Source: Pogonophryne albipinna (lineage: Eukaryota > Chordata > Actinopteri > Perciformes > Artedidraconidae). Taken from it: DNA of 64,000 nucleotides. Under the pieces are notes generated by a model. The model was not told the DNA's origin. It saw only the letters and a program-made list of their open reading frames with translations, and did no database searches. This document shows positions 56,276 through 64,000 of the stretch, in pieces; within the stretch, counting starts at the first letter, position 1; every line of letters begins with the position of its first letter. The position numbers and the translations under genes were made by a program. The DNA is taken from assembly GCA_028583405.1 (NCBI GenBank), contig CM053243.1:23400867-23464866 (forward strand), read 5' to 3'.

Positions 56276-57061
56276 TGGTTTTGTTGGACTGGCTCAAACT
56301 GAACTCTGGTTCAGAAACAGAATATGCTGAGATGTGCAGTGATTTCTTTATCCTTGTACGTTCATGACTAGATTGTTTTGTGTAGAAGCCCATTGCTGCC
56401 AGGAACAAACAATCGGTGAGGAAAAGTATCTTATGGTATATCAACGTTTTTACCTATTGTTTCTTACTTTAAATCAATCCCATGAAAGTTAATACTATTT
56501 TGAAATTAACAGTTCATTTATTTTTTTCTCTTAATCATTTACCTTTCAGTCAAATTCAAAATTCACTCTTATTATCGTAATAAGAGTTACTAGATGTGTC
56601 TTTAAAAAAGTACATACCAATGTTAGTAAAAGTAAATAAACATTAAACGTGTGAATGGAGGAGCTTGAATTAATACATTTTCTTTCTCTAGTCAAGACCT
56701 AGCATTGTATTATATTCATTGGATATTTCCCTGTAATGTACATTGGTTTATTTTTTACTAACTACAAAAAAAGTAAAGCACAACGTTTAGTATGCTGTAA
56801 ATATTCTATGCTTGAACTATTGCTTGTGGAGTTGTGGCACACATCTCTGTCCCAGTTCCATAACTGTAGGCATGTCTTGAATATGTTGTGCTCATGCTGG
56901 AAAGTAGAGGACATGTATACAAAAACAAAGAAGTAGAATGTTATGTCATAGGATTGGGACGAAAACACTGTTATGCGTTTTCACTCTGAGCCTCTAGTAC
57001 CCCCTGATGTCTGAAATTAGGTAGTGCAGGATCGGAAAAAACACAAAAAGCCATCTAACAT

Positions 57062-57320
57062 TTTATTTAAATTGTATGATTTATTGATTTTCTTTCACTA
57101 CAGTAGCCATATGTACAATTATAAAAAATGTATAATGGAACAAATGATAAAAAACCATAAACCATTTAAAAATTCTCATTCAATAATGTCTTGTACCACT
57201 TGATGCAGTTTGTCTCTTTGAACTCTCTGTTATCTATTCTAGGGTCAACGTCCAGCCTGTGTTTGTGTCTGCTTGTCACGCTGAGTGGCTCTCGGCTCAG
57301 GTCTGTTTCCCTGCAGTGGG
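57062..57320 (-). other. sord: sord 3' untranslated region
   Basis: About 260 bp after the stop. AATAAA signals on the minus strand lie at 57085-57080 and 57067-57062, so cleavage is probably near 57045-57065. The facing apba2 signal is about 0.8 kb away; the interval shows nothing else. Confidence 0.5.
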
Positions 57321-57486
57321 TCAGGGCTTCTGGTCGTTCTGGTCACACTTTAACATGACCTTTATCCCGAGACCCTGACGACTGGTCTCGAAGGCCTGCA
57401 CCGCCTGCTCCAGGGGGAAGCGGTGGGTCACCAGGGGCTTCACATTCACTTTACCTGACGCCAACATGGCTACTGCCATCGGCCAG
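57321..57486 (-). CDS. sord: sord exon 9 (C-terminus and stop)
   Basis: 54 codons from [20 protein letters not shown] to [13 protein letters not shown], then the stop. It matches the conserved ending of vertebrate SORD. Confidence 0.95.
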
Positions 57487-60400
57487 CTGTAACACAGTGA
57501 GACAAGCATTTTATTCAAGAGTTCAATCAAGTCTGTGATACCTAATTATTACTTTGAGCTTCAACCAAGGCATGAATGATCTCATTAATGCTCTCAGGTG
57601 AAACTGCCTGAAGTGTTGCTTAAATGTCTGCTTATCGAAGGGCAAATGAGTGGTTATTTTCTTACGTGTTGCAGTAGCGGAAAACTCCTCTGATGTCCAC
57701 TTCTCTCAAAGCAGCATGGATCAGAGGAATATTGGCCATCTCAGCGCCGAGACCCACCAGCGCCACCACTCCACCTGGTCGCGTGGCCTGACAGGGAAAA
57801 GTAAATATAAAATGACTATACTGAAGCTCATTAGCATTATGCTTCATAGAGGTACATTGGAATCAAAATGTATGCAAGTATTACCGGTAAAATGTAATAG
57901 AAGCATCAAACTAGAAGTAAGAAGTAACTGTGAGTGTTATATATTATCTACTAGAATACTATTACTGATTTATTAGGATGTAGGTAGCATTTCTATGTTG
58001 TAGTATGATGAGGTGGAGATAATTGCAACCATTTAATAAACTGTTGGGTTGTTAAAGCTATACCATCGCCAACTAGTAGCTATAAGTTATAGTGGAGAAG
58101 TAAACGTTGCATGTCTATAGTTTCCCCAGACTTTCTTCATTATTCCTAATACAACTGAGCAGTCACATACATAGATGGCGGTTTGAATGCTGCTCTCCAC
58201 TCCAGAGCATTCAATAGTAACGTGCGGCTGAGCGCCTAGCTTCTCCTCGACGCTCTCTGCGAGCTGCTGGGGAGTGTCTCCTCTCTTCACCGTCAGCTGG
58301 AAGTCTGCTCCCAACTCTTTGGCCATGGTCAGACGCTCGGGGGCCAGATCTGAGCAGCAGAGGAGCATTACAGGCAAAAAGAGAAGGCCGAACAGGAGAT
58401 GATGTTGTGTCACTTCAGTTAAGATACAGTAGATGTTAACTGTCTATAGAAATGGTTTGTGTTACCTGTGATGACGACCTGCGAGGCCCCCATCGCCTTG
58501 GCCACTAGCAGGCAGACCAACCCAATAGGCCCTGTGGGAAGAGAGAAAGATGCCTATTTTAGAGACTGTTTTAAATATTGATTTCAAGCATGAAATGTTT
58601 TTAAAGTAAAAAGAGTCAATGTTAAAATGAGTTTGCAGCTGTCACAAGTACTGTGTAACATTAGTCTCAAAGGACTGTCAGCTTCATGTAATGCTTAACA
58701 TGAGTGGCTTAAATGAGAATTAGCTTGTTTTTGCAACATAAGGGATTTGTTAAATATTAGGCCTCTACAAGTTGTGTAAGGGTTCAGTAGTTTTCCCTTA
58801 CTCAAGCTCTGTCGAGTCAGTTATGTATTTGTGACTGCACCCACTGATGTGTGTTTAGATGTCTTGCTTGCAACACAAACACAGTACAATTATCTCTTTG
58901 TATGTGGGGCACTTCCTCAAATTTAGCTGCAGCATCTTGCTGATGGAATTTTCCTACTAATAGTGGTGACATGTTTTATTGTCTGAGTTTAAGGTCTTGG
59001 CTCATTGTTACCTGCACCACAGATGAGCACTGTGGTGCCCAGGGTTACACCGGCTCTGCGACAGGCATGGATCCCCACAGACAGAGGTTCTGCTAGAGCT
59101 CCCTCCTCAAATGTCACGTTATCAGGCAACCTGGGTATTTCAAGAAAAAACAAGATGTATGCAAAGGTTAGGCAATAGAGTCAGTTGGTAGTCAATATCA
59201 GGCATTTGTTGGGCAATCTCTTGGGTAAAGCCATGCAATCCTTAAAACAAGCTCTTACTTGTAGCAGAAGTTGGCACTGTGCTTGTAGTATTGGCACAGA
59301 TTGCCATCATCAGGAGGTGTGGCGCAGAAGAAGATGGTAGGAGACAAGTTATATCTTCCGTTTTTAAATAACTCGTCCATCTCGCGTGGCACGCCTGGCT
59401 CAATGGCTACTCTGTCACCTACAAAATACACAATGCAATTTGTCCAGGTAACTATTACACTGTGGCCAAGTGAGAAATGTATTTCGATACCATACACATT
59501 TAAGGATTAAGACTTCCTGATGTACACTGTATGAAGTTACAGTGCCATGGCTGTGTATGTTTATTGCTGTTAAAGTACTGTAGATACTAACCAGATTTGA
59601 CAAAGTAACTTAATCCTTTTGAATTATAAATGTAGTTTAAAATAAGAGTGTTCACTTTTTAACAGAATGGCGGATTCTTACATTGCTTGCCCACTTACCT
59701 ACTTTAAGATGCTTGACTTCTGATCCGACCTTCATCACACGCCCTGCTGCCTCGTGTCCCAAAACCATCGGTTTGGTGACGACAAAGTCCCCGATTCGGC
59801 CGTTCTGCCAGAAGTGGACATCTGATCCACAGATTCCTACAGAGTGCATCTGCAGCAAAACCTCTGGGTGCAGAACACGACACTTACTCATAAGAGGGTA
59901 TGCATGTTTTGTTACCTTGTATCTAAAAGACACTACGGACCAGCCTGATTCCAGACCTCTGAATTCCCTCTCTCCTTCCTACATCTGAATTTGTTCAGCA
60001 GATACAATTAATGAATGAAGTAAACATAAAATGGCTATTCAGTTGAATTTTTAGCAAACTAATGCCAAAAGTAAAAATAAACATGTTGCGAGTTTTTTGA
60101 CAGCTATGAATTATTCACTTGCAAGACAACAATACATTTTAAAACTTTCAAAGCAATGCCTAGTTTCTCCACAGTTTGAACTATATTCCTTTGCAACAAA
60201 TGTAAAAAGTTGGCATTTGTTATGCATTTTTTTGACATGCAGCAGATTTGAAATTGAGAAAAATATTTGTGCATTGACTATTATTTAAATCCTTTCAGTC
60301 ATAAAACCCTAAGTAACATGCACACATACTATATATTATATTTAATTGTATGATGTATCATACCACTCGGCCCTGGCTCCGGGATAGGGCGATTTTCCTG

Positions 60401-60553
60401 TGAGAAATCGGCAAAAAAAAAAAAAAAAAGAAGTTGCACTCATCTTAATTCATACTAATCGTCTGCTGCATATGGTACAGGTTGGATGTGGTCTCATACC
60501 AGCCGGAGGTCTCCCTTGGCGTGCAGCACGACCGACAGATTTCCCCCCGCCAT
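57321..60553 (-). CDS. sord: sord: sorbitol (L-iditol 2-) dehydrogenase, 9 exons
   Basis: Cytosolic zinc enzyme of the polyol pathway that oxidises sorbitol to fructose with NAD+ (family knowledge). Exons in transcript order: 60553-60500, 60397-60364, 59863-59699, 59418-59259, 59130-59012, 58531-58466, 58349-58171, 57787-57666, 57486-57321. All introns are GT-AG and phases match; 354 codons plus stop, against 357 aa for human from memory. Catalytic zinc ligands are in place: Cys41 (GICGSDVH), His66-Glu67 (GHEAAG) and Glu152 (LAEPLS). The NAD-binding fold shows GAGPIG at 176-181 and Asp200 (VVITD), the acidic residue that selects NAD+ over NADP+. Start chosen at 60553 because [18 protein letters not shown] aligns with the family N-terminus. 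Confidence 0.96.
57666..57787 (-). CDS. sord: sord exon 8
   Basis: Encodes [20 protein letters not shown] and on to [13 protein letters not shown]. The donor ac|gtaagaa falls inside a Thr codon. Confidence 0.95.
58171..58349 (-). CDS. sord: sord exon 7
   Basis: Begins [16 protein letters not shown] directly after Asp200 and ends in [17 protein letters not shown], the central part of the nucleotide-binding domain. Confidence 0.95.
58466..58531 (-). CDS. sord: sord exon 6 (NAD-binding loop)
   Basis: 66 bp encoding [20 protein letters not shown], completing the GAGPIG dinucleotide loop started in exon 5. Too short for ORF listing. Confidence 0.95.
59012..59130 (-). CDS. sord: sord exon 5
   Basis: Encodes [20 protein letters not shown] and on to TTVLICGA, containing zinc ligand Glu152 and the first strand of the nucleotide-binding fold. 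Confidence 0.95.
59259..59418 (-). CDS. sord: sord exon 4
   Basis: Encodes [20 protein letters not shown] and continues to [12 protein letters not shown]. In most relatives this lobe carries a second, structural zinc site; as in mammalian SORD, the four-Cys structural motif is not evident here. Confidence 0.95.
59699..59863 (-). CDS. sord: sord exon 3 (zinc site)
   Basis: Encodes [20 protein letters not shown] and continues to [11 protein letters not shown], with zinc ligands Cys41, His66 and Glu67. Acceptor cacccag, donor g|gtaagt. Confidence 0.96.
60364..60397 (-). CDS. sord: sord exon 2 (34 bp)
   Basis: Encodes [11 protein letters not shown] plus the first base of a Glu codon; acceptor ctcacag, donor g|gtatga. 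It supplies the conserved PxPEPGP segment ahead of the catalytic domain. Confidence 0.92.
60500..60553 (-). CDS. sord: sord exon 1 coding part
   Basis: 18 codons, [18 protein letters not shown], then donor ctg|gtatga. Too short for ORF listing. Only 21 bp of host sequence lie between the ATG and the hAT insertion. Confidence 0.92.
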
Positions 60554-60574
60554 GACAGACGCAGCACTGAGCAG

Positions 60575-61517
60575 TAGTGATGTTACGTATTGCGCCGAGG
60601 CTTCGGAGCGTGTGTCGAGTAATCCCCGAAGCTTTTTGTGAACCTTGTATCGAGGTTTGTATCGTTTTGGGCCAGTGACGTCACCGATGACAAACGAAGC
60701 TTCGCTGACTGTCGATACCGCGTGACTGCTTCAGAAAGCGATTCAGATCGGTTGAACCCTGGTTGAACCACAACGCTCATATTACCCATTGATGTATAAT
60801 AAGAACGATATTATCCCTCCTGTACCCGAGACCGGTGCTGACACGATGTAATTAAGAGAGCTCAGACCCTCACTCATATAGAGGTCGGAACATGTCAAAA
60901 GTATAAATAAATAAAACTATAAATAAATGTAGGAATAAAAAAATGAATAAATACAGGACTAAATATATTTCAGTGTTTTCAGAAAGGTGTAGTGTACGTG
61001 TTGTGGCTCAGCCGGAAAGCAGTTGACTCTCAACCGCAAGGTTCAACGACTGGCCAATACGTCTTTTTTGTTGTTTATAAAAGCTACAGCTAAATGAGAT
61101 AATGTAGGCCTAGTTAATAAATGTATTCTTTGATATGGTTTAGCCTTTCTCAGGCTCCAACATGGTTAAGTTTACGAATATTATTAAGGAATACAAATCC
61201 CTCTTTGCAATGTTTAGCAGCCTCCTTAGGCTTTTCAATCACAATCATTAAACTGGAATAAATACAATATTGTTTACATGAAGATATGATTTAATGTTCG
61301 TTGTTTAGAGTTATTCTAAGGCTTTATTCATTGGGAACTCGGTATGAGATAGAGCACACTGTTGAGATGTCCAATCTGCCTGTTTTACACACTTTGACCA
61401 ACAGGGGGGTTTGTGTTCAAATGAAGCCCATGATGAAGCCTCATGAGATGAACCCTTTTGCGAACCAATTGGCTGGAAAACTTCAAAGCTTCATAAGGCT
61501 TCATCTCGCCATCACTA
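60575..61517. mobile_element. Non-autonomous hAT element inserted 21 bp before the sord ATG
   Basis: 943 bp bounded by TAGTGATG and CATCACTA, with a perfect 8-bp target duplication CTGAGCAG at 60567-60574 and 61518-61525. Inner ends are also related (GAAGC-type motifs). The 8-bp duplication and TAG...CTA ends fit hAT. No transposase is readable. A tRNA-like A/B-box pair sits at 61004-61050. Confidence 0.9.
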
Positions 61518-61525
61518 CTGAGCAG

Positions 61526-61928
61526 ACCTTACAGGGTGAAGAAGCAGCTACACAATAACAGAGTCCAAAGATAGATTCCCCTTTTGGGTATTGGTGTCAA
61601 AGTGCAAAAGAAACCTGCAGCAGGCTACACCTTCCTGATAGAGGGGCTGGGACCAAAACAAAGCATGTAATTGGTCAAGACCCGCGGAAGAGTCCACTTT
61701 GAAGAGGTGACCGCAAACAATGAAACAGCACTCATTACATTAATATTCCTATTACTGCTGCTCGTTGTTACTTTGAAACGTTTTCTAAATTACGTTAAGA
61801 GTGTTACAAGTGACTGTTGAGCGTTTACTATCGGTTTACTGTGACTTAGTACAAAAACCCTTTCACTTGTCTCTGTGATAAAATTGCCCATGGCAGGATA
61901 CCTGGTGGTGTGGCGATTCTCTGGAACA
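61526..61928 (-). promoter_or_regulatory. Candidate ancestral sord promoter, now displaced
   Basis: About 400 bp between two hAT elements. On the minus strand it has two CCAAT boxes (near 61675 and 61600), no clear TATA box, and a donor-like CCTGTAAGG near 61530. It would have lain directly upstream of the sord ATG before the 943-bp insertion. Promoter identity is inferred from position only. Confidence 0.3.
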
Positions 61929-61936
61929 GTAAATAT

Positions 61937-62275
61937 TAGAGATGGCAAATCCGGATCATTTTATGGACTCGGAGTCTTCTGAGTCAATCATTGAAGAGAT
62001 CCGGATCATACGAGTCATTTGAGTCATTTGAGTCATATGAGTCAGCATGACCAAGACCGTAGAAATCCTACCGGTGAAACCGAAAAGTTGTTGCATTTAA
62101 CCAGCATATTAAACTAACGTTACATTAACCTCCGCTACACACTACAGTGTCTTTTGCTTTAATAAAACATGTGTGTGTGTGTGCATTTTAAAAAATAAGT
62201 GTTTTGCATTATATGTATATAGTTATTTTAATATGTTCCTGTACTTAAGCTAATTTTGCACAATTGTGTTTTCAT

Positions 62276-62310
<35 letters not shown>

Positions 62311-63281
62311 TGTATAATTACATTTTATATATTCTAACTGTTTTGCAATTTTCTATCATTTGTTTCTTTTTGTGTGCCATGTTCAAAATAAACGAGTTTC
62401 CAAGTAAGATCCTTATTGGAAATGCAGATATTATTACAGGAGACTGTTGCACAACATGAACATTTTGTTAGAAGTCTACACTGAAACTTAATTTAGAGCC
62501 GGAAAAATCGCGGGATCCGTGAATCCAGGTCAATGATCGAGAGAGACCAGTAGCCTACGAGGACTCAGAGCCGTAACATATAGCAGGCAGCAGATCCAGA
62601 GATCCAGCAGACTCGTCCCTATGCACGAATCTACAGCAGACTCAGCCCCTCCTCCGGCTCGCACGGCTCCCGCGAGTCCCACGGCTCCCGCGAGTCCCAC
62701 GGCTCCCGCGAGTCCCACGGCTCCCTCGACGAGTCGCAGGCAGACTCAGAGATTTGCGGACTCACGGCTCACTCACGGCTCACGGCTCACTCACGGCTCC
62801 CGCGAGTCCCACGGCTCTCGCGAGTCCCACGGCTCCCTCGACGAGTCGCAGGCAGACTCAGAGATTTGCGGACTCACGGCTCACTCACGGCTCACGGCTC
62901 ACTCACGGCTCCCGCGAGTCCAACGGCTCCCGCGAGTCCCACGGCTCCCTCGACGAGTCGCAGCAGACTCAGAGATTTGCGGACTCACGGCTCACTCACG
63001 GCTCACGGGACTCTCGCGGGAGCCGGAGGAGGGGCTGAATCTGCTGTTGATTCGTGCATGGCGACGAGTCTGCTGGATCTCTGGATACAACAACGTTGTA
63101 ATGTGATTTTACACGTTATAAAGAGAGTAAAGAGTGACGCAATTTATAGTTTTAATTTTTACGTCACATCAGGTGTAGGACTCAAAGGACTCGGGTTAAT
63201 CGAGAGGGAGACTCGTCACGACCGGCTCATTACTAGGATCCGGGTTAATGATCCGGATGAATCATGACTCGCCCATCTCTA
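61937..63281. mobile_element. Non-autonomous hAT element with internal minisatellite
   Basis: 1345 bp with ends TAGAGATGG and CATCTCTA and a perfect duplication GTAAATAT at 61929-61936 and 63282-63289. ATCCGGATCA sequences recur near both ends. The interior holds an AAT run (62276-62310) and a GC-rich minisatellite. No transposase frame is seen. Confidence 0.9.
62600..63090. repeat. Minisatellite flanked by an inverted repeat inside a hAT element
   Basis: Units of about 112 bp, each combining ACGGCTCCCGCGAGTCCC-type blocks and CAGACTCAGAGATTTGCGG blocks, repeat roughly three times between 62660 and 63000. About 85 bp at 62600-62685 (gatccagcagactcgtcc and onward) recurs inverted at about 63005-63090. 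Confidence 0.8.
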
Positions 63282-63368
63282 GTAAATATGATCCTTTGGT
63301 TACAGTGGTAAGATTGGACGTCGACTGGGCCATTGGGGGGGACTTGAATGCTGACATTTCGGATTTAC

Positions 63369-63606
63369 ACACGGCATCTATTGCACGTCTGTCCGTCCTG
63401 GGAGAGGGATCCCTCCTCTGTTGCTCTCCCTGAGGTTTCTCCCATTTTTCCCTTTAAAACTGTGGGTTTTCTTCGGAAGTTTTTCCTTGTACGATGTGAG
63501 GGTCTAAGGACAGAGGGTGTCGTATTGTCATACTGATATTTTGTACAAACTGTGAAGTCCACTGAGACAAATGTAACATTTGTGATATTGGTCTATATAA
63601 ATAAAC

Positions 63607-63656
<50 letters not shown>

Positions 63657-63657
63657 G
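63369..63657 (+). mobile_element. 3' tail of a teleost LINE ending in (ATTG)n
   Basis: Contains the common fish repeat GGGAGAGGGATCCCTCCTCT, then TTTCTCCCATTTTTCCC, and ends TATATAAATAAACATTG followed by about ten ATTG copies to 63657. The same body occurs inverted at 42413-42726 with a different tail unit. No coding capacity remains. Confidence 0.7.
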
Positions 63658-64000
63658 ATAAATCTCTGTTTGGCAAATTTACTACATTTTTGTAATGATA
63701 ATAATCTCATACTGTCAAGTAAATCTCTTTTACCTGAGAAAAGCTTTACATATATTAGTGAAGCATGGCATACTGTGTCATGGCTAGATCACTGTATATG
63801 CACAGCTGATGCACATGTTTCTCTGGACAACATTGACATTTGTTATGAGTTGGCCACTACAGATCACATTCCTTTTGTATTGACCCTAAATGTTGAAAAT
63901 ATTCTGGTGCTATCTGTTGATGACAATAAAACATACACAGGGAGGCTGGATTGGTCAAAGTTAAGTGAGAAGGATATTAATCACTATACCTCACTCACTG
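63655..64000 (+). mobile_element. Partial LINE endonuclease frame running off the window end
   Basis: About 115 codons stay open to the last base. Motifs SFTYISEAWHTVSWLDHCI and ELATTDHIPFVLTLNVEN are typical of the C-terminal part of an apurinic-type LINE endonuclease; the TDH holds the catalytic His. Then DWSKLSEKDINHYTSLT begins the region before reverse transcriptase. The 5' part is missing: it starts directly at the (ATTG)n of the preceding element. Confidence 0.75.

Noticed and set aside
61001..61060. tRNA gene on the plus strand
   Set aside because: A-box TGGCTCAGCCGG and a B-box-like GGTTCAACGAC are present, but the B box is imperfect, no clean acceptor stem was found, and it lies inside a hAT; at most a tRNA-derived relic.
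62621..63267. Frames of 94-161 codons (THGSLTAHGS type)
   Set aside because: Minisatellite translation open in several frames.

Overview
The window is nuclear DNA of a ray-finned (teleost, probably percomorph) fish. Evidence: vertebrate-type split genes with GT-AG introns, long CA/GT microsatellites, L2-type LINE tails, many hAT-type transposons, and a Ty3/gypsy relic with the integrase-before-reverse-transcriptase order described for the cod element Gmr1. There is no bacterial gene, operon or CRISPR array.

Two host genes are readable. On the plus strand, apba2 (Mint2/X11-like, a neuronal adaptor) occupies about 24.5-56.3 kb. Thirteen coding exons join in frame into 1127 codons. They encode an N-terminal region with a Munc18-interacting segment, a PTB domain, two PDZ domains and a C-terminus ending PMYI. 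The protein is far longer than mammalian Mint2 (about 750 residues from memory), mainly because exon 2 carries a Trp-Glu-rich acidic tandem repeat. On the minus strand, sord (sorbitol dehydrogenase) runs from 60553 down to 57321 in nine exons (354 aa) with all catalytic residues present. The two genes converge tail to tail; their predicted poly(A) signals lie about 0.8 kb apart.

The rest is non-coding and rich in mobile DNA. At 0.3-1.8 kb is a hAT element holding a TTAA-flanked MITE. At 2.2-5.8 kb is a complete LTR element with apparently identical LTRs and an interior made almost entirely of tandem repeats. At 6.0-6.7 kb is an L2 tail. From 11 to 21 kb is a nested transposon cluster: a Merlin-like transposase relic between long inverted arms, then an element split by two large foldback elements. 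From 21 to 24.5 kb nothing beyond simple repeats was seen.

The apba2 introns hold the Gmr1-like relic (with its own hAT passenger), several complete hAT elements, LINE tails and long microsatellites. Upstream of sord, a 943-bp hAT element lies 21 bp in front of the start codon; a second hAT and LINE fragments fill the last 2 kb.

No clearly new molecular system was found. The strongest leads are the apba2 acidic repeat, splice-signal oddities around apba2 exons 3, 5 and 6, the hAT insertion in the sord 5' region, the foldback elements, and the repeat-filled young LTR element. All similarity statements come from reading motifs and from memory of the families; no database search was run.
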